DNA from: PALSA-243 sp963743705
GTDB lineage: Bacteria; Acidobacteriota; Terriglobia; Bryobacterales; Bryobacteraceae
Assembly (NCBI GenBank): GCA_963743705.1
Contig: CAVUQS010000021.1
Location: forward strand, 186,001-250,000
Reading direction: 5' to 3'
DNA: 64,000 nucleotides
In this document: piece after piece, positions 26,032 to 34,438 of the stretch
Layout: each line of letters opens with the position of its first letter
How positions within the stretch are numbered: position 1 is the stretch's first letter
Notes under the pieces: model-generated
Seen by the model: the letters and a program-made list of their open reading frames with translations, nothing else
Database searches by the model: none
Told to the model about the DNA's origin: nothing
Made by a program: the position numbers and the translations under genes

Positions 26032-26909
26032 AACACCACCACCGGATGATACACATTCGGCAGCGCGGCTTCGCCAATTGCCACGAGTTCATCGCGGCCG
26101 GTAACGGCTTTCACGTATTTAGCGCCGGGCTGCGCGCGGAATGGCGAGGCGGTGAAATTGCGGCCGTTGCGGATTTGCGCCACCGTGATATCGTCCACGA
26201 AAACGTTGGGGAATTTGGGCAGTAGTTGGGCGGCTGGAACGATGGCGTCGATGAGGCGGTCTTCGGCGGCGAGCGCTTCGAGCTGCGGGATGGTGCGCGC
26301 CTGCGCGATTTCGAATTCGCCGCTGGCGAGGCGGCGTAGTTGTGTGAGATGCGCGCCGCAACCCAGGGCCTGGCCGAGATCGTGCGCGATGGAGCGCATG
26401 TATGTTCCACCGGAACAATGCGCGCGCAGCGTGGCCTCCGCGCCGGCGATAGCGAGCACGGTCAGCTCGTAGACGTGCACGGACGAGGGCGGCAGCTCGA
26501 CGGCGATATCCTTGCGCGCCAATTCGTAAGCGCGCCGGCCGCCGATCTTTTTCGCAGATACGGCCGGCGGCGTCTGCATCAATTCGCCGCGAAAGCGATC
26601 GAGATGGCGTTCGAGTTCGCCGGCATCGACCGTGACTTGGCGCTGTTCGCCGATGGGTTCGCCCGCGCGGTCGTAGGTTGACGTAGCCCAGCCGAAGCGG
26701 ACCACGCCTTCGTAGATTTTGTCGCTGCGCGTGTAGAATTGCGCCAGGCGCGTGGCGCGGCCGAGGACCAACGGCAGCACGCCGGTGGCGATGGGGTCGA
26801 GCGTGCCGAGATGGCCGATTTTTTTCGTCTGGGCGATGCGGCGCATTTTGCCGACTACGTCGTGCGAGGTCCAGCCCTCGGGCTTGTCGATTACGATGGC
26901 TCCGTCCAA
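26028..26909 (-). CDS. truB: tRNA pseudouridine-55 synthase TruB
   Basis: Isomerises U55 in the T loop of tRNAs. Seen: the N-terminal IDKPEGWTSHDVVG, the catalytic Asp38 in GHLGTLDPIATGVLP, and SGGTYMRSIAHDLG, all invariant blocks of TruB. The 293 residues are the normal length, including a short C-terminal PUA-like part. It starts 10 bases after the upstream methyltransferase stop and is followed without a gap (ATGA) by the ParB-like gene. Confidence 0.97.
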   Translation of the reverse strand: MDGAIVIDKPEGWTSHDVVGKMRRIAQTKKIGHLGTLDPIATGVLPLVLGRATRLAQFYTRSDKIYEGVVRFGWATSTYDRAGEPIGEQRQVTVDAGELERHLDRFRGELMQTPPAVSAKKIGGRRAYELARKDIAVELPPSSVHVYELTVLAIAGAEATLRAHCSGGTYMRSIAHDLGQALGCGAHLTQLRRLASGEFEIAQARTIPQLEALAAEDRLIDAIVPAAQLLPKFPNVFVDDITVAQIRNGRNFTASPFRAQPGAKYVKAVTGRDELVAIGEAALPNVYHPVVVL

Positions 26910-26919
26910 TGTTTTCTTT

Positions 26920-27621
26920 CTAGGCGCGCTTTCTGGCCGTGCACACGTACCCCAACGTGAAGTTGCGGTCGCGGTCGAGCGGATCGAGAAACGGCAGGAT
27001 CAGCGCCAGTGGAATCAGGAATAGGGCGGCCGGAACAAACAGCAGCCAACGAATTCCCCCAGTGAAGAATTGTAATCCGTTGAGCAGGCGCCGCGCGAGC
27101 AACCGGAAATAGCCGCCCACGGGCCGGATCTCGACGGGTTCGAATCCGGCGCGTTTCAGCAGGTAGGCAAGACCGTAGCGGGTGTAACGGAAATAATCGT
27201 GCGGCGCCTGGTGCACTTCCCACTCGTGCGGAGCCGCGATCAGCAGCGGCGCGCCGGGCGCGAGCGTGCGCGCCATTTCTTCGAGTGCACGAGCCGGTTC
27301 GCGCAGATGCTCGATAGTGACGATGTGGAGCGCGGCGTCGAAACTTGCATCGCGAAACGGAAGCGCGGTGAGATCGGCGACGGCGTCGAGGTGGCTGTAG
27401 TTCCAGGCTGAATCGCCGACGGCGAGATCGACCCCGCAATAACGTTGGCGCGCGAATTCATGGGCGTACTGGCCCTCCCCCGCCCCGGCGTCGAGCACGC
27501 GCGCCCCGGGCGCAAGCGACTCTGCGAAGGCGTGAACCGCGTCCTGGATTTCGCATTCGAAGTGCAACACATGACGCCGCAACGGACGCGGCAGGCGGTA
27601 GGCAATGCCTGTGTACTTCAC
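26920..27621 (-). CDS. Class I SAM-dependent methyltransferase
   Basis: A 233-residue methyltransferase. Seen: motif I VLDAGAGEGQYAHEF, the acidic CGVDLAVGD strand, DLTALPFRDASFDAAL and the motif with LIAAPHEWE. The C-terminus has a hydrophobic hairpin, so it may sit at the membrane. GTG 27621 is chosen because it overlaps the previous stop as GTGA; the frame is open to 27789, but those residues shadow the neighbour. It belongs to a run with another methyltransferase and a GT2, which suggests modification of a glycan or lipid-linked sugar. Confidence 0.85.
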   Translation of the reverse strand: MKYTGIAYRLPRPLRRHVLHFECEIQDAVHAFAESLAPGARVLDAGAGEGQYAHEFARQRYCGVDLAVGDSAWNYSHLDAVADLTALPFRDASFDAALHIVTIEHLREPARALEEMARTLAPGAPLLIAAPHEWEVHQAPHDYFRYTRYGLAYLLKRAGFEPVEIRPVGGYFRLLARRLLNGLQFFTGGIRWLLFVPAALFLIPLALILPFLDPLDRDRNFTLGYVCTARKRA

Positions 27622-28562
27622 CGGCGTTGCGCCTCGATCATCACGGTGGCGCCACTGCGCGCGGCGGCTTCGGCGATGGCAAACGGCAATGCGGCCACTG
27701 TGAGCGCCAGGTATGCGAAGTCTTTGATCGCTCGCATCGCCACACTTTCGGGGATCTGGCGAACGCGGCGCGCCATGGGGTCGAGCCAAGGCGCGAGGCT
27801 GGTAGCAAGGCCGGCGGGATTATCGCGGAGGGAAAAATATTTGCGCCGCAAGACGCGGAATCCGCAGGATTCGAGGAGCTTTTCCAAATCGCGGCCGCGA
27901 TAGTCGAAGAGATGGCGCGGAACGTCGATGCCGTTCCACGAGCGTCCGAGCAGACGGAACTGCCAAGAAGCCGCGTTGGGCGTTTGAACGATGAGGCGTC
28001 CGTTGGGCTCGAGCAATGCGTGCGCGGCCGAAAGATACGCGCGCGGATCATAGAGATGCTCGAGCACGTGGAACATGGTGATGCAGCCCATGGTTCCGGG
28101 CGCGAAGGGCGCGGCGTCGAGCGTGGCGCACACGGCCGGCGCTTGCTGGCGCTTCCATGCAATGGCCGCGGCATCGCGCGAATAATCGAGCCCTAAGACG
28201 CCGAAGCCGCGTTCGCGCATCATGCCGAGAAATAATCCGCCGCCGCAGCCGGCATCGAGCAATGGACCGCGCGCGCCGGAATCGCGCATGGCGCGCGCGG
28301 CGAATGCAACGTGATCGCGCAAAACCAGGCGGCGGTAGATTTCTTCCAGGCGGCTGACAGCGCTGGAATCGGGGGCGAACCAATAGTTCGCGGGATAGTA
28401 GTGGCCCAGCTCTTCCGGCGCGGGCGGCGGATCGAGTCGCAGCAAACCGCACTCGCCGCATTCGAGCACGCGAAATTCGCGCGACGTGGTTCCGTAGAGG
28501 CGGTCAGAACCGGCGAGCACCGCTTCGGCTCGCGCGCTGCCGCAAATCAGGCACGCGCTCAT
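27618..28562 (-). CDS. Class I SAM methyltransferase with N-terminal zinc-ribbon-like cysteines
   Basis: A 314-residue methyltransferase. The N-terminus carries CLICG and CGECG, spaced like a small zinc-binding knuckle, then motif I LLDAGCGGGLFLGMM and the late motif LIVQTPNAASW. This arrangement is common in methyltransferases of sugar or polysaccharide clusters. A C-terminal hydrophobic segment follows. It is coupled on both sides: ATGA with the GT2 upstream and GTGA with the second methyltransferase downstream. The substrate is unknown. Confidence 0.88.
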   Translation of the reverse strand: MSACLICGSARAEAVLAGSDRLYGTTSREFRVLECGECGLLRLDPPPAPEELGHYYPANYWFAPDSSAVSRLEEIYRRLVLRDHVAFAARAMRDSGARGPLLDAGCGGGLFLGMMRERGFGVLGLDYSRDAAAIAWKRQQAPAVCATLDAAPFAPGTMGCITMFHVLEHLYDPRAYLSAAHALLEPNGRLIVQTPNAASWQFRLLGRSWNGIDVPRHLFDYRGRDLEKLLESCGFRVLRRKYFSLRDNPAGLATSLAPWLDPMARRVRQIPESVAMRAIKDFAYLALTVAALPFAIAEAAARSGATVMIEAQRR

Positions 28563-29584
28563 GCCACCTCTCGCCAGCTCAAGCGGTTGGCCAGAATCAG
28601 GCGGCGCACTTCGCGCGGGCTCAGCTTACGGATGCGCGCGATGGCAGCGCGTTTGCGCAGCATCTTCGGAAGCAACAGGAGCGCCGCCAGATCGCCACGC
28701 ACAATCGCGCCGGCCATGCGGAGTTTGCCGCGCCATCCGGGAAAGTGCGCCGTGTCGCCTTCGCCGCGTTGCGCCAGCGCAGCGCTGGCCGTGACGCGCA
28801 TGGCGAAATAGAAAGGGTTGCGCCAGAGCAGGCTCCAGGGAAACAGCTTGGCGGCAAGCAACACGCGATTGCGCTCAATCAATGCCAGGCGGCGCGCGGA
28901 ACCTTTGCCCATGGTGGAGCCGCGATGATGCCGTACTACGGCATCGGGCGTATAGAGGCACTTCCACCCCGCGATGCGCGCGCGCAGACCGAGCTCGGCA
29001 TCGTCGCCGTAGGCGAAGAGATCTTCGTCGAAGCCGCCGATCGCATCGAGCATCTCCTTACGGTACATTGCGGCGCAGCCGTCCGGCCACAATGCTTCCT
29101 CTTCGCGGTCGAATTGGCCGCGGTCCAACGCGCCGGCGCCTCGGCCGCGGTTCTGGCCATCCGGAAAGATCAAATGGCCGGCCTTGTCGATGCGTTTTGG
29201 ATCTTCCCATACCAACACCTTAGCGGCCACCATGCCGATGTCGGGGGCTTTCACACAAGCCCGAAGCAGCGCCGCAAGCCAGCCCGGCTCGGCTTCGGCA
29301 TCGTTATTTAAGAGCGCGATATATGCGCCGCTTGCTTTAGCAATTCCCTGATTGTTGGCGGCGCAGAATCCCCGATTTTTCCGATTGCGGATAACAAGTG
29401 CGCCAAATTCCTTTTCGGCCATCTCAGCCGAGCCATCGGTGGAGCCGTTGTCCACCACAATTGTTTCAAAATGAACATCCGTTTGACGCGCCAGTGAAGC
29501 GAGACACGCTCGCAGCAGCTCTTTGCGGTTCCAATTCACGACTATGGCGGAAATCACCCGGTTCGGCTCAGGGGCTGTATCCAT
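28559..29584 (-). CDS. Family 2 glycosyltransferase
   Basis: A 341-residue GT2 of the rhamnosyltransferase-like type. Seen: ISAIVVNWNRKELLRACL, VVDNGSTDGSAEMAEKEF, the DxD-like LLNNDAEAEPGWL, and GGFDEDLFAYGDDAELGLR near the acceptor site. A C-terminal tail lacks clear transmembrane helices. It heads the coupled trio with two methyltransferases, which together look like a small glycan-building unit separate from the large locus at 40-64 kb. It is divergent from rodZ across 50 bases. Confidence 0.9.
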   Translation of the reverse strand: MDTAPEPNRVISAIVVNWNRKELLRACLASLARQTDVHFETIVVDNGSTDGSAEMAEKEFGALVIRNRKNRGFCAANNQGIAKASGAYIALLNNDAEAEPGWLAALLRACVKAPDIGMVAAKVLVWEDPKRIDKAGHLIFPDGQNRGRGAGALDRGQFDREEEALWPDGCAAMYRKEMLDAIGGFDEDLFAYGDDAELGLRARIAGWKCLYTPDAVVRHHRGSTMGKGSARRLALIERNRVLLAAKLFPWSLLWRNPFYFAMRVTASAALAQRGEGDTAHFPGWRGKLRMAGAIVRGDLAALLLLPKMLRKRAAIARIRKLSPREVRRLILANRLSWREVA

Positions 29585-29634
29585 GAGACTTATTCCCTAT
29601 AGTATGATGAATTTAGGAGTAAGAGGGCCGGTTT

Positions 29635-30579
29635 ATGGCATCCATTGGCGAGACGTTGCGCCGGGAACGGCAAAAGCGCGACCTCGAGTTGGATCAAGTT
29701 TCCGACGAGCTAAAAATCGCACCGCGATTTTTGAAAGCGATAGAAGAGGAACGATTCGACCGCCTGCCAGGCGGCGTATTCGCGAAGAGTTTTGTGCGGC
29801 AATACGCGCGCATGCTCGACCTCGACGAGGAAGAGGCTGCCGCGGAAGTACAGCGTGTGCTGGCTCCGGCTCCTATCTATCCGCCTTTTGGGCAGGTCAC
29901 GCCTGTGGAACATCCGCCGGCGGCGCACGCCGGGTTTCTTCCGCACGTAGACGCGATTGCGGCCACGCCGCGGCGGCGCTTCGGGAAGAGTTCGTGGCTT
30001 TCCGCGCTAATCCTAGTCGTTGTGGTAATGCTCGGCTGCTCCTTGTTTTATGGGTGGTGGCGCGACCGCCGCGCGGCTGCAGTCTTGAAGGCCGCGGCGC
30101 CTGTGCACAAAAATACTCCTGCTAAAACGCAGCCGCCCGCGCAGGCTCCTGCGCAGACATCGGCCTCGATCGCGGGGACGCCTCAGGCGAGCGCGCCTGC
30201 GCCAACAAATCCTGCGCCAGTACAGACAGCTCCTTCTCCGGACGCGCAGCCGCTGACGGAATCGGCCACGGCTTTGCAGCCTTCCGGGCCAGTTTCGGTG
30301 GAATTGATTACTTCCGATGAGCCGGTGTGGATTCTTGCGCGCACTGACGGGAAATTTGCCTTCTCCGGAACGTTGGAGCCGAACCAGACGCGCACGCTGC
30401 AAGCCGACGGGAATGTGGTGCTTCGTCTAGGCAACGCGGGCGGCGTCACCGTTATGCTGAATGGCAAGCCGCTCGGAGCGTTAGGCCCCAAAGGTCAGGT
30501 GCGAACGGTTCAGTTGACTTCCGGCGGCTTCCAGATTGTGCCGCCCAAGCCTTCCACTCCGCCCGCGGCTCCCATCTGA
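29635..30579 (+). CDS. rodZ: RodZ-like cell-shape protein (HTH, one membrane helix, periplasmic DUF4115)
   Basis: A 314-residue bitopic protein. Seen: an N-terminal helix-turn-helix of the RodZ type at about 1-75 (IGETLRRERQKRDLELDQVS, FVRQYARML), one transmembrane helix at about 122-143, a long Ala/Pro/Gln-rich linker, then a C-terminal periplasmic DUF4115 domain (about 215-300). RodZ links MreB filaments to the elongation machinery. No mre genes are here. The 3' end overlaps the 3' end of pgsA on the other strand by 70 bases. Confidence 0.85.
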   Translation: MASIGETLRRERQKRDLELDQVSDELKIAPRFLKAIEEERFDRLPGGVFAKSFVRQYARMLDLDEEEAAAEVQRVLAPAPIYPPFGQVTPVEHPPAAHAGFLPHVDAIAATPRRRFGKSSWLSALILVVVVMLGCSLFYGWWRDRRAAAVLKAAAPVHKNTPAKTQPPAQAPAQTSASIAGTPQASAPAPTNPAPVQTAPSPDAQPLTESATALQPSGPVSVELITSDEPVWILARTDGKFAFSGTLEPNQTRTLQADGNVVLRLGNAGGVTVMLNGKPLGALGPKGQVRTVQLTSGGFQIVPPKPSTPPAAPI

Positions 30580-31202
30580 TGCATTGAGTCCTGCTGACGC
30601 TTACGTTCCAGCTGGAGCAATTCACGGCGGCGGCGTTTCTTGATGCGAGCGTCGACCTTCCGCCAGAACTTGCGGAAATAGCTGATGGCGGAAGTCATCG
30701 AGAAAAAGACCACCAGCCACATCAACGCCATCGCGGTAGTCCAGACCTGCGGATGCCGCACGCTTAAGAGCATGGCTGAAATAGCCGCCACCTGTGAGAG
30801 CATTTTGATCTTGCCGAGGTCGTTGGCCTTGATGGTGTAGCCTTCAGCGGCGGCAATGCTGCGCAACCCGGAAACCGCGAATTCGCGGCCGACGATGAGG
30901 ATGCACATCCATGCCGGCAGCACGCCTACCTGCACCAGCGAAATCAGAGCGGCGGAAACCAGCAGCTTATCGGCAATGGGGTCGAGCAGCGTGCCGATGG
31001 TTGTGACCTGGCGCCAACGGCGCGCGAGATAGCCATCGAGCAGATCTGTAGCGGCAGCCACAAGAAAAATTCCCAGGGCAAGCCACTCGTTGGTGACGTG
31101 TACGCCGCCGACCCAAAGCGCGACGCGCTCCTGTACCAGCGCCGCCACCAACAGGGGCACGAAGAATATGCGAGCGATAGTGAGTGTGTTCGGGAGATTC
31201 AT
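30510..31202 (-). CDS. pgsA: CDP-diacylglycerol--glycerol-3-phosphate 3-phosphatidyltransferase
   Basis: Makes phosphatidylglycerophosphate in the inner membrane. Seen: the N-terminus MNLPNTLTIARIFFVPLL and the full CDP-alcohol phosphotransferase signature with Asp53, Asp56, Gly57, Ala60, Arg61, Gly70, Asp74 and Asp78, spaced as the family requires. Four or more hydrophobic helices are present. The 230 residues include a basic tail after about residue 190 (KKRRRRELLQLERKRQQ) that is longer than usual and runs antisense into the end of rodZ. It lies 31 bases after the Smr gene. Confidence 0.94.
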   Translation of the reverse strand: MNLPNTLTIARIFFVPLLVAALVQERVALWVGGVHVTNEWLALGIFLVAAATDLLDGYLARRWRQVTTIGTLLDPIADKLLVSAALISLVQVGVLPAWMCILIVGREFAVSGLRSIAAAEGYTIKANDLGKIKMLSQVAAISAMLLSVRHPQVWTTAMALMWLVVFFSMTSAISYFRKFWRKVDARIKKRRRRELLQLERKRQQDSMHQMGAAGGVEGLGGTIWKPPEVN

Positions 31203-31233
31203 TCGCCCACACTAAATATAACAAGCGAATCAC

Positions 31234-31527
31234 CTATCGGGTCAGCCGGAGTGTAACTACGGTCGCTCCCCAACCGCCGGCCTCGCCGGGCGCGTCGCCG
31301 AACGATTCCACAAATGCGGTGCGGGCCAATACGCGGCGTACGGTTTCGCGCTGCACGCCTATGCCGCGGCCGTGAATGATGCGCAGGGCGTGCAAGCCCA
31401 AACGGCGCGCTTCCACGAGATACTCTTCCACTACTGCTTCGATATCGCGGGGTGGAACGGCGTGCAGATCGAAAACGCTGGTGACCGGGATACGGAGTGG
31501 CTCATCGCCGCCGGGAAAGTTTTCCAT
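31234..31527 (-). CDS. Small Smr (MutS2 C-terminal-like) domain protein
   Basis: A 97-residue stand-alone Smr domain. Seen: the FDLHAVPPRDIEAVVEEYL start (LDxH-like motif) and IIHGRGIGVQRETV (the HGxG loop) that define this putative nuclease fold. Smr domains cleave or nick nucleic acid, in some cases RNA at stalled ribosomes; the target of this copy is unknown. The start lies only 13 bases downstream of a perfect terminator-like hairpin, and no Shine-Dalgarno is seen, so expression may be low or coupled to read-through. Confidence 0.85.
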   Translation of the reverse strand: MENFPGGDEPLRIPVTSVFDLHAVPPRDIEAVVEEYLVEARRLGLHALRIIHGRGIGVQRETVRRVLARTAFVESFGDAPGEAGGWGATVVTLRLTR

Positions 31528-31535
31528 CGTGCATG

Positions 31536-31565
31536 AAAAAGCCCGGCCAGCGACGCTGGCCGGGC
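31536..31565 (-). terminator. Intrinsic terminator after the DUF465 gene
   Basis: A perfect 12-bp stem (GCCCGGCCAGCG / CGCTGGCCGGGC around one base), followed on the minus strand by TTTTTC. It ends 42 bases after the DUF465 stop and lies just upstream of the Smr start. Confidence 0.8.
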
Positions 31566-31607
31566 ATGATTACCTGCTTACGTTGTCTACCTTCAGCGCA
31601 CCCGACT

Positions 31608-31844
31608 TTAAGCGACCTGTTGCGAGCGGTACTGGCTCATGATCGCTTCCATCTGATCTTTCAAGCGAAGTTTCAACTTCTTCAATCGCGTCTCTTCCAC
31701 CTGTTCTTCTTCGGACAGATGGGGAAGCGACTCCAGGTTGTCCAGCTTTCTCGCGAAATCCGAGTGCTGGCTTGCCAGATGGCGAAATTCTTCGCTGGTA
31801 GCTATCAGATGCGCTTTCAATTCTTCTTGTGCGTTCCGGTCCAT
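31608..31844 (-). CDS. YdcH-like small protein (DUF465)
   Basis: A 78-residue charged, fully helical protein. Seen: the layout EELKAHLIATSEEFRHLASQH, then HLSEEEQVEETRLKKLKLRLKD with MEAIM, which is the DUF465/YdcH pattern of two antiparallel helices. The function of the family is not defined. ATG 31844 is preferred over the open-frame start at 31964 because a perfect GGGAGG lies eight bases upstream. It is monocistronic, ending in a strong terminator. Confidence 0.85.
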   Translation of the reverse strand: MDRNAQEELKAHLIATSEEFRHLASQHSDFARKLDNLESLPHLSEEEQVEETRLKKLKLRLKDQMEAIMSQYRSQQVA

Positions 31845-31957
31845 GGGCAATTCCTCCCAATTGAGGTTGCCGCGCCGAGTCGTGTCGGTTCGGAAGGCTC
31901 GGTGGGTAATCTCATCTGCGTAGATTGAGGGATGACATATACCATCCATCCGCCACC

Positions 31958-32398
31958 TTAACATGAATGAAACTTCATGACAATAGCCGTTTCGGAGGGG
32001 TAGTCGTAGTACTTCAGCCTGACGCTAACCTCTTGAAAACCAAGATGCTTATAGAAGGCTCGCGCAGCCGTGTTGGATTCACGAACTTCCAAGAAAACGG
32101 AAACGCCGCCGCTTGTTTCGAACGTTTTGGAGCGCGATTTCAGCAGCGACTCCCACAAAAATTTGCCGATGCCGCGGCGGCGGAAATTTTCGTCCACGGC
32201 AAGATTAAGTAGCTCGCATTCGCCGGGCGCCGTGTCGCGCGCCACCGCAAAGCCCGCCACGGCGCCGTCTTCGATGCATACGCGCAGGTCGTAGTGCAGA
32301 TAGTCTTCGGGCCGCCATTGCGCGGCTTCCGGCGCGGCGGCTTGAATAGCGGCGATTCGCGGCAAGTCTTCCGGCGTGCCCGCGCGGATGAGCGGCAT
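31958..32398 (-). CDS. rimI: GNAT acetyltransferase, RimI-like
   Basis: A 146-residue GNAT protein. Seen: IRAGTPEDLPRIAAIQ at the start, NLAVDENFRRRGIGKFLWE (acetyl-CoA loop with RRxGxG) and VFLEVRESNTAARAFYKHLGF, the arrangement of RimI, which acetylates the N-terminus of ribosomal protein S18. A different N-terminal acetyltransferase cannot be excluded. ATG 32398 is preferred because the 11 residues upstream in the open frame overlap the divergent dehydrogenase start. The gap to that gene is only 26 bases. Confidence 0.82.
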   Translation of the reverse strand: MPLIRAGTPEDLPRIAAIQAAAPEAAQWRPEDYLHYDLRVCIEDGAVAGFAVARDTAPGECELLNLAVDENFRRRGIGKFLWESLLKSRSKTFETSGGVSVFLEVRESNTAARAFYKHLGFQEVSVRLKYYDYPSETAIVMKFHSC

Positions 32399-32424
32399 GA
32401 TGCCAGTATGCCAACATAGAAGTG

Positions 32425-33987
32425 ATGGCAACCGCTACCCTAACCGAGTTTCGCAACGAAGCCTACGCTGATTTTTCCGACCCCTCGAACAAGCGCGCGA
32501 TGGAGATCGCGCTGAATAAAGTGCGCTCCGAGTTCGGGCGCGAATATGAGCTGCGCATTGGCGGCGAATCGATCGCCACCGGCGACAAATTGATCTCCCT
32601 GAATCCTTCCAAGACCGCCGAAGTGGTGGGCGTGCATCATAAAGCCACCGCGGCGCTGGCCAAGCGCGCGGTGGAAGAAGCTTACGCCTACTTTCCGGAA
32701 TGGAGCCGCACGCCCGCCGAAGAGCGCATTCGCATGACGCTCGAGGTGGCGCGCATTTTGCGCATACGCAAATTCGAATTCAACGCCTGGCTGGTGTGTG
32801 AAGCGGGGAAAACTTTCCCCGAAGCCGAGGCCGAGACCGCCGAAGCGATCGATTTCTGCGAATACTACGCGCGCGAGATGGCGCGCCTGGCATCGCCGCA
32901 ACAGGTAGTGCAGATGCCCGGCGAGCACGATGAAATGCTGTATATTCCGCTGGGCGTGGGCATCGTGATTCCGCCATGGAACTTTCCGCTGGCGATTTTG
33001 GCGGGCATGGCCATCGCCACGCTGGTGACGGGCAATACCGCGATCATCAAACCGTCGAGCGAGACGCCGACTATCGCCGCGAAATTCGCCGAGGCGTTGC
33101 TCGAAGCCGGGTTCCCCGAGCGTTCGTTCACGCTGTTGACCGGCAGCGGCGCCGCGGTAGGCGATACGCTGGTGCAGCATCCGAAGACGCGCTTCGTGGC
33201 CTTCACCGGCTCGCGCGATGTAGGCCTGCACATCAACGAACTGGCCGCCAAGCCCGGCCCGGGACAGATTTGGATCAAGCGCGTGGTGGCGGAGATGGGC
33301 GGCAAGGACGCAATCATCGTCGATTCCAACAGCGATCTCGATAAAGCCGTGGACGGCGTGCTGTTTTCGGCTTTCGGGTATCAAGGCCAGAAGTGCTCGG
33401 CGTGTTCGCGGGCGATTGTCGACGCGAAGATATACGACGAGTTCCTGGATAAGCTCACCGCTAAGGCCAAGACGCTCAAAGTCGGGCCGACGGACGATTC
33501 CACGAACTACATGGGCCCGGTGATCAGCGAGAGCGCGCGCAAGACGATCCAGGGCTACATTGAAGCGGGCAAGAAGGAAGGGCGTATGGTGGTTGGCAGC
33601 GACTCGGCGCCCGAAGGCGGCTACTACGTGCAGCCAACCATTTTCGCCGACGTCGATTCCAAAGCGCGAATCTTCCAGGAGGAGATCTTTGGGCCGGTGC
33701 TTGCGGTGACCAAGGCCAAAGATTTCGACCACGCTCTCGATCTTGCCAACGACACCCAATACGGCCTCACCGGCGCCGTGTTCTCGAACGATAAGAAGCA
33801 TCTGAACGAGGCGCGCGAGCGCTTCCACGTGGGCAACCTCTACCTGAACCGCAAATGCACGGGCGCGATGGTTGGGGCGCACCCCTTCGGCGGCTTCAAC
33901 ATGTCAGGCACCGATTCGAAGGCCGGCGGCCCGGATTACCTGCTGCTCTTCCTGCAGGCGAAATCGGTAGCGGCCAAAATTAGCTGA
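32425..33987 (+). CDS. L-glutamate gamma-semialdehyde (delta-1-pyrroline-5-carboxylate) dehydrogenase
   Basis: A 520-residue aldehyde dehydrogenase of the RocA/PruA class, oxidising glutamate semialdehyde to glutamate with NAD in proline catabolism. Seen: the cofactor region with PPWNFPLAILAGM, GNTAIIKPSSETP and FTGSRDVG, the general base Glu290 in EMGGKDA, the nucleophile Cys324 in GQKCSACSR, and EEIFGPVLAV. The GQKCSA context and TSG-like MSGTDSKAGGPDYL ending are characteristic of this subgroup. ATG 32425 follows a GTG in frame at 32422. No proline dehydrogenase gene is adjacent. Confidence 0.94.
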   Translation: MATATLTEFRNEAYADFSDPSNKRAMEIALNKVRSEFGREYELRIGGESIATGDKLISLNPSKTAEVVGVHHKATAALAKRAVEEAYAYFPEWSRTPAEERIRMTLEVARILRIRKFEFNAWLVCEAGKTFPEAEAETAEAIDFCEYYAREMARLASPQQVVQMPGEHDEMLYIPLGVGIVIPPWNFPLAILAGMAIATLVTGNTAIIKPSSETPTIAAKFAEALLEAGFPERSFTLLTGSGAAVGDTLVQHPKTRFVAFTGSRDVGLHINELAAKPGPGQIWIKRVVAEMGGKDAIIVDSNSDLDKAVDGVLFSAFGYQGQKCSACSRAIVDAKIYDEFLDKLTAKAKTLKVGPTDDSTNYMGPVISESARKTIQGYIEAGKKEGRMVVGSDSAPEGGYYVQPTIFADVDSKARIFQEEIFGPVLAVTKAKDFDHALDLANDTQYGLTGAVFSNDKKHLNEARERFHVGNLYLNRKCTGAMVGAHPFGGFNMSGTDSKAGGPDYLLLFLQAKSVAAKIS

Positions 33988-34047
33988 TAAACGGGCGTCT
34001 TTTACCCACGAACGGTTCAATTCTGGTAACCTAGCCCCACAGGACAG

Positions 34048-34386
34048 GTGTCTAAAACAGTAGCGGATCGATTCTTGGACGCGCGGCCAGCCAGCACACG
34101 AAGTCTGCCCGCCAGCCTGCGAATGCTATGGCTGGCGCTGATTCTGTCGTTGACGCTCTATGCGCAGGCCGCCGCGCTCGATCCGCAACACGAGGCGCAC
34201 GAGCAGCCCGACCATTGCTGCCTGTTGTGTCACGTAGGGCCGGCATCGCTCCTGTCCAGCCCTGTACCGGCGTCCATCAGCCCGATTTTTGAGTTGGCCT
34301 GGCTGATCCAGGCGCCCGATCTCGCCCCCTCGCACGATACGCTGTTGGCGACAAGTTCGTCGCGCGCTCCTCCCTCCTTCGCCTAG
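34048..34386 (+). CDS. Small exported protein with HCCLLCH metal-binding-like motif
   Basis: A 112-residue protein starting at GTG 34048 (AGGA four bases upstream). A hydrophobic signal-like helix (LWLALILSLTLYAQAAA) is followed by HEAHEQPDHCCLLCH, a dense His/Cys cluster, then a low-complexity Ser/Pro tail. Small proteins of this style recur before czc-type operons in Acidobacteria and resemble DUF2946. A periplasmic metal-sensing or metal-scavenging role is inferred. It lies 52 bases upstream of the RND adaptor gene on the same strand, so it is probably the first gene of the efflux operon. Confidence 0.7.
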   Translation: MSKTVADRFLDARPASTRSLPASLRMLWLALILSLTLYAQAAALDPQHEAHEQPDHCCLLCHVGPASLLSSPVPASISPIFELAWLIQAPDLAPSHDTLLATSSSRAPPSFA

Positions 34387-34438
34387 CTTTTTCATTTCAG
34401 TTCAGGCGACCCAATAAAGAAGAAAGAAGGAGAAGCGC

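Noticed and set aside
27130..27155. GGGTTCGAATCC, resembling a tRNA T arm
   Set aside because: It lies within the methyltransferase coding sequence and no acceptor or D arm can be formed around it.
32440..33882. 480-residue minus-strand open frame opposite the P5C dehydrogenase
   Set aside because: It mirrors the dehydrogenase codons and contains no recognisable domain or ribosome site.
34005..34030. GGTTCAATTCTGG, a T-arm-like string in the gap before the efflux operon
   Set aside because: The 60-base gap is too short and no other tRNA arm pairs with it.
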